In this document: positions 42,508 to 51,022 of the stretch, one piece after another
Layout: each line of letters begins with the position of its first letter
How positions within the stretch are numbered: the stretch's first letter is position 1
Assembly: GCA_050249695.1 (NCBI GenBank)
Contig: JBFWQA010000007.1
Coordinates: forward strand, 1 to 64,000
DNA from: JACKJP01 sp050249695
GTDB taxonomy: Bacteria > Pseudomonadota > Alphaproteobacteria > Rhizobiales > Tepidamorphaceae
Direction of reading: 5' to 3'
Length of the DNA stretch: 64,000 nt
The notes under the pieces: generated by a model
What the model saw: only the letters and a program-made list of their open reading frames with translations
Told to the model about the DNA's origin: nothing
Databases searched by the model: none
Translations under genes and position numbers: made by a program

Positions 42508-44127
42508 ATGTATGATACGTTGTTCGACGCCTTCCGCGAAAGTGTCCGCATCGCGCCGGACAATGAATTCTTCTGCGTTCCCAAGGGGCTTCCCTACGCT
42601 CCCGATGGCATCCGCCGGACCTATGCCGAGGTGGCCGAGGAGGTCGGCGCGCTGATCGCCGATTATCGCGCCGCGGGCTTCGCCACCGGCCATCGGGTGG
42701 GTCTATTGCTGGAAGCCCGCCCCGTCCATTTCATCCATTTCCTCGCGCTCAACGCCCTTGGCGTTAGCCAGGTACCGATCAATCCCGACCACCGCGTCGA
42801 GGAGATGCGCTACCAGTTCAGCCACTCGGCCGCGGACATGATCGTATGCCTTGAATCCTACGCGCCGACCGTGCGCGAGGCGGCGGGGCTTACCGAGAAG
42901 AAGCCACCCGTCGTGACGATCGAGGACTGGCCGTCCTCATTGCCGCCGGTGACGCCGCGCCCGGATGCCCCCGCGCCCTCGCCCTCGACCGAGGCAGCGC
43001 TGATGTACACCTCGGGAACGACGGGTCTGCCCAAAGGCTGCATTCTGACGAACGAATACTGGCAGCTGTTCTCGCAATGGTATCTGGATTTCGCCAAGGA
43101 CCCGGGAAGCATCTTCCAGCTCCGCCAGGGCAAGGAGCGGCTGATGAATCCGTTGCCGGTCTATCATGTGGCCGCCGGCTCACTGTGCTTCACCAGCATG
43201 ATGCTCACTCAGGGCTGCTATATCCTGCCGGGGCGTTTCAGCGCCGCGCGCTGGTGGGATACGGTGCGTGAAACCGGTGCGACGCTGCTTCACTATATCG
43301 GCCTCGTGCCCGCCGCGCTTCTCAAGCAACCGCCTTCTCCCCGCGACCGCGACCACAACGTCAGATGGGGTCTCGGCGCCGGACTTGAGCCGGATTTGCA
43401 GGTCGCCTTCGAGAAGCGCTTCGGCTTTCCCAATGTCGAGGTCTGGGGCATGACCGAAATCGCAGCGTTCACGGCGGCTGAAAGCCCTCCCCGGCATCTG
43501 GGAACACGGCATGTCGGGCGTGCGATCCGCGATCTGAAAATACGCATTGTCGACGACGAGGAGAAGGACTTGCCGCCCGGCACGCCGGGCCAGTTGCTCG
43601 TCCGTTTCGACAATCCACGCCCGCGCTTCGGCTTTTTCGACGGCTACCTGAACAACCCGGAAGCGACGGAGGACGCCTGGCGCGGCGGCTGGTTCCACAC
43701 CGGCGATATCTGCATGCTCGACGAGGCCGGCGACATGTTCTTCGTCGACCGCAAGAAGAACATCATCCGGCGATCCGGCGAGAACATAGCGGCGGGCGAA
43801 ATCGAGGCCCTGCTGCTGAGCGACCCGTCGGTCGCCTTCGTCGCGGTCATTGCCGCACAGGACGACCTTCGCCAGGAGGAAGTCTATGCCTGCATCGTCC
43901 CAACCTCCGGTGCGGCCGGGGACCGCGCGCACGCCGAGCGCCTGTTTGCCCTGTGCGCCGATAAGCTGGCTTACTACAAGGCGCCGGGTTGGATACTATT
44001 TCTCGATTCGCTGCCGATGACGGAAACGCAGAAGGTGCGCAAGACGAACATATTCGCGCAAGGCGAGGATCCTCGGACTCATCCCGATGTCTTCGACTTC
44101 CGAAATCTGAAGAAGCGCGGCACCTGA
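42508..44127 (+). CDS. AMP-binding acyl-CoA synthetase/ligase
   Basis: A 539-residue ANL-superfamily ligase. The A3 phosphate-binding motif is YTSGTTGLPKG, the A5 region is EVWGMTEIA, and the C-terminal hinge and catalytic-lysine region is PMTETQKVRKTNIF. It activates a carboxylic acid to an acyl-adenylate and then an acyl-CoA. It resembles crotonobetaine/carnitine-CoA-ligase-like enzymes, but the substrate is not readable from sequence. It supplies a CoA ester for the divergent dehydrogenase and is followed 37 bp later by a TetR regulator. Confidence 0.92.
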   Translation: MYDTLFDAFRESVRIAPDNEFFCVPKGLPYAPDGIRRTYAEVAEEVGALIADYRAAGFATGHRVGLLLEARPVHFIHFLALNALGVSQVPINPDHRVEEMRYQFSHSAADMIVCLESYAPTVREAAGLTEKKPPVVTIEDWPSSLPPVTPRPDAPAPSPSTEAALMYTSGTTGLPKGCILTNEYWQLFSQWYLDFAKDPGSIFQLRQGKERLMNPLPVYHVAAGSLCFTSMMLTQGCYILPGRFSAARWWDTVRETGATLLHYIGLVPAALLKQPPSPRDRDHNVRWGLGAGLEPDLQVAFEKRFGFPNVEVWGMTEIAAFTAAESPPRHLGTRHVGRAIRDLKIRIVDDEEKDLPPGTPGQLLVRFDNPRPRFGFFDGYLNNPEATEDAWRGGWFHTGDICMLDEAGDMFFVDRKKNIIRRSGENIAAGEIEALLLSDPSVAFVAVIAAQDDLRQEEVYACIVPTSGAAGDRAHAERLFALCADKLAYYKAPGWILFLDSLPMTETQKVRKTNIFAQGEDPRTHPDVFDFRNLKKRGT

Positions 44128-44164
44128 TATCGGCACGCCAGGCCACGAGGGGGGCCAACAAGGC

Positions 44165-44764
44165 ATGGCAAGAACCGTCAACCCCAACAGACCTGAACTC
44201 GAGCAGGAAATCCTGCGCCAGGCTATGCTGGTCTTCGCCGAGAAGGGCTACAAGTATACCACCATCGAGGACCTCTCGGCGGCGGTCAAACTAAAGAAGA
44301 CGAGCATCTATCACTATTTCGGCAGCAAGGAAGAAATCCTCTTCCGCGCCATGCAGATGAACCTCAGGCAATCGCTCGACCCCCTTCTCGAGATCGAGCA
44401 GGAGGAACTCGGCCCTTACGACAAGCTGCGAAAGGCGATTACCGTCGTCGCATTGGCCACCACCGACGCGCCTTTCGTCGGCAATCTCTTCATGACCGAC
44501 CGCGCCGCGATGTCGCCGAAGCATCTCAAAACCTGCCTCGATCTGCGCGACCGGCACGAGACGGTGATGCGCAAGATTATCGAGGACGGAATCGCGAATG
44601 GATCCTTTGCGCAGACCGACGTGAAAACAGCTGTCCGGCTGATATTCGGCTCGCTGCACTCGCTCTCCAACTGGTGGAAGCCGGGCGGACGTCTGAGCCA
44701 GCAAGAGGTGGTCGAACAGTATACCACGCTGCTCGCCGACCGGATGATGAGCGCGAAACGCTGA
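44165..44764 (+). CDS. TetR/AcrR family regulator
   Basis: A 199-residue repressor with a TetR helix-turn-helix at about 10-57 (LVFAEKGYKYTTIEDLSAAVKLKKTSIYHYFGSKEEIL). The ligand domain is of the type seen in acyl-CoA-responsive regulators such as KstR2/FadR-like proteins. It is encoded with the ligase and probably binds the ACCGAA-TTCGGT palindrome upstream. The inducer is likely an acyl-CoA. Confidence 0.93.
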   Translation: MARTVNPNRPELEQEILRQAMLVFAEKGYKYTTIEDLSAAVKLKKTSIYHYFGSKEEILFRAMQMNLRQSLDPLLEIEQEELGPYDKLRKAITVVALATTDAPFVGNLFMTDRAAMSPKHLKTCLDLRDRHETVMRKIIEDGIANGSFAQTDVKTAVRLIFGSLHSLSNWWKPGGRLSQQEVVEQYTTLLADRMMSAKR

Positions 44765-44868
44765 GCGGCAGCAAACGCGGTGGAACGGGACCTGCTGAGC
44801 TGATAATAAGTTCAGTTACAAAAAAATACGAGCACCCGACGATCACGTGGCTGCCTGTGGAGGAATCG

Positions 44869-47046
44869 ATGACCCATGTCGTTGAGAGCATTTGCCGCAA
44901 TTGCCTGGCCTATTGCCCGGTCCTCGTCACGGTCGAAGACGGCAGGGCCGTTAAGGTCGCCGGCGACCCGCGGGCGATCGAATATGAGGGCTACACCTGC
45001 CCCAAGGGCCGCGCGATGGCCGATCAGACGAATATGCCGGACCGCCTGCTCCACAGCATGAAGCGCGGCAATGGCGGCAGCTTTTCGCCGATCGCCTCCG
45101 CCCAGGCCATCGACGAGATCGCGGCGCGCCTGCAAGCCATCATCGACAAGCACGGTCCGCGCTCGGTGGCGATGTATCTGGGAACGGGGACCCTGCAGCA
45201 TCCCTTCGGCGCGATGATGGCGATGGCGATGCTTCGTGCGATCGGATCGCCGATGATTTTCACGCCGACCACGATCGACAAGCCCGCCGAAAGAATTTCC
45301 ATGGCCATGCACGGCTACTGGATGGGAGGGGGGCAGGCCTTTGAGGGCGCCGATACGTGGATGCTGATCGGCGCGAATCCCGTCATCGCCAAATCGAACG
45401 GTGTGCCGTGGAACAATCCGGGCATGCGGCTGAAGAATGCCGTCCGCGACGGACTGAAACTGATCGTGGTCGACCCGCGGCTTTCAGAAACGGCCAAACG
45501 GGCGCATGTCCATCTGCAGGCGCGCCCCGGAGAGGATCCCGCCATCCTTGCCGGCATCATCAATGTGATCATCGCCCACGACGTCTATGACAGGGATTTC
45601 GTCGCCGCCAATACGAGAGGGTTCGAAACCCTGCGGGACGCGGTCGCACCCTATACGCCCGAATACGTCGCCGAACGCGCCGGCATCGATGCCGGCGACC
45701 TCATTGAAGCGGCCCTGACCTTTGCCCGCGCAAGGCGCGGCGTCGCGATCTGCGCGACCGGTCCGAGCTTCTCCATGCGCAGCAACCTTACCTACTACCT
45801 GTCGCTTTGCCTCAATACGCTGTGTGGACGGTGGGCGCGCGAGGGCGAGAGCGTGGTCTATCCGAACGTGCTGCTTCCGGCCTATACGCCAAAAGCCCAG
45901 GCACTGCCGCCCTATCCCGTGCGCGGCGACCAGAAGATGCGGGTTTTCGGCCTGACCGACAGTCCCGCCGGGATGCCCTCGGCAGCACTCCCCGACGAAA
46001 TCCTCCTGGAAGGCGACGGTCAGGTGAAGGCGCTCTTCTGCATCGGCGCCAATCCGGTATCGGCATTTCCCGACGAAAGAAAAACGATCCGCGCGTTGGA
46101 ATCGCTCGACCTGTTCGTCGCCATCGACGTCATTCTCTCGGCAACGGCGAAGCGCGCCGACTATGTCATCGCGCCGCCCATGCCGCTGGAGCAGCCGGCA
46201 ACGACCTATCAGGCGGAGGCCATGAAGTTTGTCGGCCCGCATCGCGGCTTCGACATGCCCTGGGCGCAATATGCGCCCGCGGCCGTTCAGCCGCCGGCCG
46301 GATCGGACGTCGTTGCCGAGCATGAGTTCTTCTTCCGTCTGGCGCAGAAGCTCGGCCTCTCGCTCACCTGGATCAATTCCCACGCGATGCACAAATTCGA
46401 AGAAAGTCCGCCGCAGAGCTTTGCGCTCGACATGTCACGCGTTCCGACGCTGGACGAAATCTTCGAGCTTGCGACCTCGAATGCGCGCGTGCCGCTGTCC
46501 GAGGTGAAGAAATACCCACATGGAAAACGCTTCGATATCGATGTGAAGGTGGAGGCGGGCGACCCGGACGGCACGGGCTGGCTCGAACTGGCCGACCCCA
46601 TGATGATGGCCGAACTGGCGGAGGTGCGGACCGAACCGGCAACACATCCGAAAGACCCGCGCTTTCCGCTGCAGCTCGTCTGCCGCCGCGTCAACAATAT
46701 GATGAACTCGACCGGGACGAATATCCCTAACCTTCTCAAGGGGCAATCCTTCAACCCGCTCTGGATCAACCCCGCCGACGCGCAAAGTCTCAATCTCAGG
46801 GACGGCGACAAGGTGCGCATCCGATCGCGCTATGACGAGGTCGTCAGTTTCGTCGAGTTCGACAAGTCTCTCAGGCCCGGCGTCGTCTCGATGACGCACG
46901 GGTTTGGCACGCACGGTCCGGACGGCGAGACCGATCCGCGCGTCGCCGGCAGCAATATCAATCTGCTCATCCACATGGACGAGCACGACCCGATTTCGGG
47001 CATTCCGAGAATGAGCGCGATCCCTGTCTCGGTCGCTTCGGCCTGA
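44869..47046 (+). CDS. molybdopterin-dependent oxidoreductase
   Basis: A 725-residue member of the Mo/W-bisPGD (DMSO reductase) family. The N-terminal [4Fe-4S] ligands are C9, C12, C16 and C44 (SICRNCLAYCPV...YTCPKGRA). The MGD-binding segment MLIGANPVIAKSNGVPWNNPG and the C-terminal molydopterin-dinucleotide domain (GTNIPNLLKGQSFNPLWINPADA) are intact. There is no Tat signal, so it is cytoplasmic. No partner subunit is encoded nearby. The start at the ATG after GGAGG is preferred over a longer frame reaching into tetR. Its substrate is unknown. Confidence 0.9.
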   Translation: MTHVVESICRNCLAYCPVLVTVEDGRAVKVAGDPRAIEYEGYTCPKGRAMADQTNMPDRLLHSMKRGNGGSFSPIASAQAIDEIAARLQAIIDKHGPRSVAMYLGTGTLQHPFGAMMAMAMLRAIGSPMIFTPTTIDKPAERISMAMHGYWMGGGQAFEGADTWMLIGANPVIAKSNGVPWNNPGMRLKNAVRDGLKLIVVDPRLSETAKRAHVHLQARPGEDPAILAGIINVIIAHDVYDRDFVAANTRGFETLRDAVAPYTPEYVAERAGIDAGDLIEAALTFARARRGVAICATGPSFSMRSNLTYYLSLCLNTLCGRWAREGESVVYPNVLLPAYTPKAQALPPYPVRGDQKMRVFGLTDSPAGMPSAALPDEILLEGDGQVKALFCIGANPVSAFPDERKTIRALESLDLFVAIDVILSATAKRADYVIAPPMPLEQPATTYQAEAMKFVGPHRGFDMPWAQYAPAAVQPPAGSDVVAEHEFFFRLAQKLGLSLTWINSHAMHKFEESPPQSFALDMSRVPTLDEIFELATSNARVPLSEVKKYPHGKRFDIDVKVEAGDPDGTGWLELADPMMMAELAEVRTEPATHPKDPRFPLQLVCRRVNNMMNSTGTNIPNLLKGQSFNPLWINPADAQSLNLRDGDKVRIRSRYDEVVSFVEFDKSLRPGVVSMTHGFGTHGPDGETDPRVAGSNINLLIHMDEHDPISGIPRMSAIPVSVASA

Positions 47047-47053
47047 ACGCCGG

Positions 47054-47875
47054 TCAGCCCGCTTCCAGTACCGCGCTCAGGAATTGCTGAGTCCGCTCTT
47101 TCTGCGGGCTGCCGAAGATTTCCGACGGTGGCCCCTGCTCCTCGATCTTGCCATCGTAGAAGAAGCAGACGCGATCCGATATTTCCTTCGCAAAGCCCAT
47201 CTGGTGGGTAACCATCAGCATGGTGAGATTGTGCGCGTCGACCAGCTTCCGGATGACGTTGGTGACTTCGCCGATCACTTCCGGATCGAGGGCCGACGTC
47301 ACCTCGTCGAACAGCATCACCTTCGGGCGCATCGCCAGCGCGCGGGCGATGGCGACCCGCTGCTGCTGGCCGCCCGAAAGACGCGCGGGATGCTGGTCCA
47401 CCTTGTCCTCCAGCCCGACCATGCCGAGGAGTTCGAGCGACCTCTCGCGCGCCTCTGCCCTGGGCAGGCCGAGAACGTGAACCGGCGCCTCCATACAGTT
47501 CTCCAGCGCGGTCATGTGCGGAAATAGATTGAAGTGCTGAAAGCACATGCCGATATTGCTGCGCATCCGCCGGATGTGTCGGCGGTCCGCAGGCACCAGC
47601 TGGCCGCGTTTTTCCATGTGCGTCAGCGGCTCGCCATCGACATAGATGACCCCGCCATTGATGGTCTCCAGCGTCATCAGCATGCGCAGCACGGTTGTCT
47701 TGCCCGATCCGAACGGGCCGATCACTGTCACCATCTCTCCCTCGTCCACGTCGAGGTCGAGGGAATCGAGCACCACCAGATCGCCGTAGCGCTTGGTCAC
47801 GTTCATGAACCGGACCATCGGCACCTTTTCGCCTTCCAGCCGCAGCGGATATCCCGACATGTCTTCTGCAGTCAT
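47054..47875 (-). CDS. ehuA: ectoine/hydroxyectoine ABC transporter ATP-binding protein
   Basis: A 273-residue ATPase of the polar amino-acid/EhuA type. Walker A GPFGSGKTT (53-61) has Phe where Ser is usual. The signature is LSGGQQQRVAIARAL (166-180), Walker B is VMLFDE (D190, E191) and the H-loop is VTHQMGFA. Its ATG overlaps the ehuD stop as ATGA. It converges on the molybdopterin gene with a 7-bp gap. Confidence 0.92.
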   Translation of the reverse strand: MTAEDMSGYPLRLEGEKVPMVRFMNVTKRYGDLVVLDSLDLDVDEGEMVTVIGPFGSGKTTVLRMLMTLETINGGVIYVDGEPLTHMEKRGQLVPADRRHIRRMRSNIGMCFQHFNLFPHMTALENCMEAPVHVLGLPRAEARERSLELLGMVGLEDKVDQHPARLSGGQQQRVAIARALAMRPKVMLFDEVTSALDPEVIGEVTNVIRKLVDAHNLTMLMVTHQMGFAKEISDRVCFFYDGKIEEQGPPSEIFGSPQKERTQQFLSAVLEAG

Positions 47876-48543
47876 CGTGTCATTCCGAGCTTCTTGCGCA
47901 CCCAGGTCTCGAATGCGCGGATCAGGGCGGCCGACGGTAGCGAAATGGCCAGAAAGATCAGGCCGACCAGCGTGTAGGGTTCCAGATAGCGGTAGCTTTC
48001 CGAGCCGATGGCGGTCGCCGTATGCATGAGTTCGGCGACCCCGATCACCGACAGCATCGGCGTATCCTTGAAGATGCCGACCAGATAATTCCCCATGCCG
48101 GCAAGCGATGGCGGCAGGGCCTGCGGGATGATCACCCGGAAATAGGTGCGGGCCGGGCTCAAGTTGAGCGCGGCGCTGGCCTCCCACTGGCCGCGCGGCA
48201 CGCTGTCGAGCCCGCCCCGATAGACCTCGGAAAGATAGGAGGCATAATGGAGGCCGATCGCGATCATGCCGGCGACCCAGGGCGACAGCCGGATACCGAA
48301 TTGCGGCCCGACATAAAAGACGAAGAAAATCTGCAGGATGAGCGGCGTTGAACGAATGAACTCGACCGTTTCGCGCACGGCGAACGTCAGCGGCCGGAAC
48401 GGCGTCCTTTGCGCAAGAGCCAGCATCAGCCCGAGAACGACCGCGATCGCATAGCCGATGCCCGCTGCCAGCAGCGTGTTTCCTGTCGCCTCGATGAGAC
48501 GGGGCAGGATGTCCAGCGTGAAGTCCCAGCGCCAGTCGAACAT
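47872..48543 (-). CDS. ehuD: ectoine/hydroxyectoine ABC transporter permease EhuD
   Basis: A 223-residue His/Glu-type permease. The start at MFDWRWDFTLDILPRLIEATGNT gives the normal family length; the upstream frame overlaps ehuC and has no similarity. The EAA-like loop is YLSEVYRGGLDSVPRGQWEASAALNLSPARTYFRVIIPQALPP. It forms the channel with EhuC. It starts 5 bp after ehuC ends and overlaps ehuA by 4 nt. Confidence 0.92.
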   Translation of the reverse strand: MFDWRWDFTLDILPRLIEATGNTLLAAGIGYAIAVVLGLMLALAQRTPFRPLTFAVRETVEFIRSTPLILQIFFVFYVGPQFGIRLSPWVAGMIAIGLHYASYLSEVYRGGLDSVPRGQWEASAALNLSPARTYFRVIIPQALPPSLAGMGNYLVGIFKDTPMLSVIGVAELMHTATAIGSESYRYLEPYTLVGLIFLAISLPSAALIRAFETWVRKKLGMTR

Positions 48544-48548
48544 CGCGG

Positions 48549-49214
48549 TCAGGCCCTGCTCAGACGCCGGCGCATACGGCGTTCCAATCCGCGCATCGCC
48601 GGCGTTATGACGAAACGCGCCATGGCGTAATAGATGATGAGCGCGGTCCCGAACGCCTGGGCGGAAAGAAAGGTCGTGCCATTGATCTGCTTGGCCTCGA
48701 ACATCAGGTCGGCCACAGCGATCAGCGAGACCAGCGCGGTGCCCTTCAGGAGCTCGATCAGCAGATTGCCCCAGGGCGGCAGCATGATGACAAGCGCCTG
48801 CGGCAGGATGATCCGGCGCATCCGCTGGCCGCCGCTCATGTTGAGCGCGATCGCCGCTTCCCACTGGCCACGCGGCACGGCGAGAATGGCGCCGCGCACG
48901 AGTTCGGCCCCGTACGCGCCGAGGTTCATCCCCACCGCGACGAAGCCGGCGGTGAACTTATCGAAGGTAAGGCCGAAGAGCGGGAGAACGAAAAATATCC
49001 AGTAGAGCTGCACGAGCAGCGACGTGCCGCGAAAAATCTCGATATAGACCGTCGCGATCCAGCGCGGCACGACGTTGCCGGAGAGCCGCATGAGCCCGGC
49101 GGCAAGAGCCACGGCGATCGCCAGCAGCGCGGCGAACACCGTCTGGATCGCCGTGACGACGGCGCCATCGATAAAGCGCGGCCCATACTCGGCGAGGAAT
49201 GCCGGATAGCTCAT
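48549..49214 (-). CDS. ehuC: ectoine/hydroxyectoine ABC transporter permease EhuC
   Basis: A 221-residue polar amino-acid permease-family protein. The coupling loop is GAYGAELVRGAILAVPRGQWEAAIALNMSGGQRMRRIILPQAL, and the preceding helix reads YIEIFRGTSLLVQLYWIFFVLP. It is paired with EhuD and separated from the binding-protein gene by a hairpin-bearing 98-bp gap. Confidence 0.92.
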   Translation of the reverse strand: MSYPAFLAEYGPRFIDGAVVTAIQTVFAALLAIAVALAAGLMRLSGNVVPRWIATVYIEIFRGTSLLVQLYWIFFVLPLFGLTFDKFTAGFVAVGMNLGAYGAELVRGAILAVPRGQWEAAIALNMSGGQRMRRIILPQALVIMLPPWGNLLIELLKGTALVSLIAVADLMFEAKQINGTTFLSAQAFGTALIIYYAMARFVITPAMRGLERRMRRRLSRA

Positions 49215-49260
49215 CGTGCACCTCTCTCCGAGATGGCGCTAGCGCAAACCCCTGAAGGGA

Positions 49261-49290
49261 GCCGCGGGTTTCACGTCACAAACCCGCGGC
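49261..49290 (-). other. intercistronic hairpin between ehuB and ehuC
   Basis: GCCGCGGGTTT (49261-49271) and AAACCCGCGGC (49280-49290) pair perfectly over 11 bp with an 8-nt loop. There is no T-tract in the direction of transcription. It is positioned directly after the binding-protein gene, as in two other operons of this window. Confidence 0.6.
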
Positions 49291-49312
49291 CCGATCCGAA
49301 TCCGGCCGCCGC

Positions 49313-50155
49313 TCAGCGATTGTTGCAGACCCATTCGGTCGTCCTGTCGCCCGGCAGTTGGGACTTCGTGTAGCCATACTCCTCGACAGCCGCCATCATC
49401 TCCTGCGAGCCCAGATACTCTTTCTGGGCCGCATTGAATTTCTCCAGGAAATCCTTGTCGCTGTCGCGGAAAGCGATGCCGACCCAGTTCTGTGTCCACT
49501 CCGGCAGCGCGGATGGATCGGTGACCTCGACCTGCGGGTTTTCCTCGGCCAGATTCAGCGCCGTGAAATAGGTAACGCCGCCGGCGTCTGCCCGTCCGGC
49601 CTTGACCGCGGCAAGAATCTCAGTGGGTCCGGGCACGGTCATGATATTAGACTCGTCGACCCCTTCCTTCTTGGCCGCTTCAACCGTGTTGTAGCCCGCC
49701 CCGGTCACGAAAGTCGCGTCCTTGGCCTTGATGTCCTGATAGTTGTTGATGTCCTTCGGGTTGCCTTCGGGAACGATGAAGGCGTCGGACACCTTGCCCA
49801 TGGGTTCCGCGAAGGCCACGTTCTCGCAGCGGCTCTTCAGGATATACATGCCGCCCGTGATGACATCGAAGCGGTTGGCCTTCAGGCCGGGTATGAGGCC
49901 GCCCCATTCGGTCGTAACGGGCTCGATATTGTCGTAGCCCATTTTCTTCAGTACGCCGATGGCATAGGCATTCACGAAACCGAGCGGCTTGTTGTTCTCG
50001 CCCGGAAAGGCCCAGGGGACCTCGTTGGCAAACCCGATCCGGATCGACTTGCCGCTTTCGATACGGTCCATCAGCGGGCCCGCCTGGGCCGCCGAAAGTC
50101 CGATCCCCAGGATGAGCGAAGCGGCGGCAATTCCCTTCAGCAATGTCCGTCTCAC
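49313..50155 (-). CDS. ehuB: ectoine/hydroxyectoine ABC transporter substrate-binding protein
   Basis: A 280-residue type II binding protein with a signal peptide ending near SAAQAGPL. The ligand-pocket motifs IGFANEVPWAFPG, TTEWGGLIPGLKANRFDVITGGMYI and RCENVAFAEPMGKVSDAFIV match EhuB proteins. It captures ectoine and hydroxyectoine for osmoprotection or as nutrients. It is the first gene of ehuBCDA. Its promoter region, shared with a GntR gene, carries two copies of a palindromic operator. Confidence 0.9.
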   Translation of the reverse strand: MRRTLLKGIAAASLILGIGLSAAQAGPLMDRIESGKSIRIGFANEVPWAFPGENNKPLGFVNAYAIGVLKKMGYDNIEPVTTEWGGLIPGLKANRFDVITGGMYILKSRCENVAFAEPMGKVSDAFIVPEGNPKDINNYQDIKAKDATFVTGAGYNTVEAAKKEGVDESNIMTVPGPTEILAAVKAGRADAGGVTYFTALNLAEENPQVEVTDPSALPEWTQNWVGIAFRDSDKDFLEKFNAAQKEYLGSQEMMAAVEEYGYTKSQLPGDRTTEWVCNNR

Positions 50156-50194
50156 GTCGTTTCTCCTCCTTATGATGATGATCCAAATTGCATT

Positions 50195-50206
50195 GTTGTG
50201 TACAGC
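50195..50206. promoter_or_regulatory. GntR-type operator copy 1, near ehuB
   Basis: GTTGTGTACAGC matches the downstream perfect palindrome at 10 of 12 positions. It lies 40 bp upstream of ehuB and would block its promoter when bound. Confidence 0.55.
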
Positions 50207-50278
50207 AGCACGTATGACGCGCCGACGTCAACGATTTGGAGCTTATTTTAATGCCATCATGGGCGAGATACTATCTAT

Positions 50279-50290
50279 GCTGTATACAGC
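50279..50290. promoter_or_regulatory. GntR-type operator copy 2, near the GntR gene
   Basis: GCTGTATACAGC is a perfect 12-bp palindrome, 30 bp upstream of the GntR gene. Two near-identical sites 84 bp apart in one divergent region suggest joint control and autoregulation. Confidence 0.65.
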
Positions 50291-50320
50291 TTATGGCCGA
50301 AATGAAGGATCCGGACTGTG

Positions 50321-51019
50321 ATGAAAGGCGTTGCGGCGGACGGTCCCGGGCGCGGGGAAACGCAAAGCGGCGCCGCCCGGGAGCGCTTCGAGCGGCTCTA
50401 CGAGACGCTGCGCAACCGCATCTGCCTGCTTGACTATCCCCCCGGTCACCGGCTCAGCGAGGAAGCGCTGGCCGCCGAGTTCGGCGTGAGCCGGACACCA
50501 CTGCGCCGCGTCCTCGGCTGGCTGGAAGCGCAGGGATTGGTGCGGTCCGTGCAGGGCGTCGGCACCATCGTGACCGATGTGGATATCGGTGCGCTGGGAC
50601 AGATCTATCAGCTGCGCATGGAGCTTGCCGAACTGATCGGCAAACTCGGTCCGCACGCCGCGGCCGACCGGATGGTTCTCCTGTTTCAGAGCCTCAGCGA
50701 ACGCGGCCGGGCGCTCGCAGCCCTGCCGGACGCGCGCGCCTTCGCGCAGTTCAACATCGATGTCTTCCAGGCCTTGATGCAGCTTTCAGACAACAAACCC
50801 CTGCGCGAGACGAGCGAGCGTCTGTTCTACCTGACGAGCCGGATCTGGCTGCAATCGGTGCCGCAGATCGACCTCGGCCGCGAGGCGACGATCCTTGCGC
50901 GCGAGGTGGAGGAATTGCAGACGGCAGTCGAGGTCGGCGATCTTGCCGCCGTTGGGCTCATACGGCGCGCGCATATATCGATGAGCTTCATCCGCCTGAA
51001 ACGCTACCGCGAAAGCTGA
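50321..51019 (+). CDS. GntR family transcriptional regulator of ehu genes
   Basis: A 232-residue regulator with an N-terminal GntR winged helix (about 20-85; LSEEALAAEFGVSRTPLRRVLGWLEAQGLVRSVQGVGTIV) and a helical FCD-type ligand domain. A GTG one codon upstream is an alternative start. It is divergent from ehuB, with the GYTGTRTACAGC sites between, so it probably controls ectoine uptake and itself. It does not resemble the MocR-type EnuR regulator often associated with ectoine catabolism. Confidence 0.9.
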   Translation: MKGVAADGPGRGETQSGAARERFERLYETLRNRICLLDYPPGHRLSEEALAAEFGVSRTPLRRVLGWLEAQGLVRSVQGVGTIVTDVDIGALGQIYQLRMELAELIGKLGPHAAADRMVLLFQSLSERGRALAALPDARAFAQFNIDVFQALMQLSDNKPLRETSERLFYLTSRIWLQSVPQIDLGREATILAREVEELQTAVEVGDLAAVGLIRRAHISMSFIRLKRYRES

Positions 51020-51022
51020 CGG

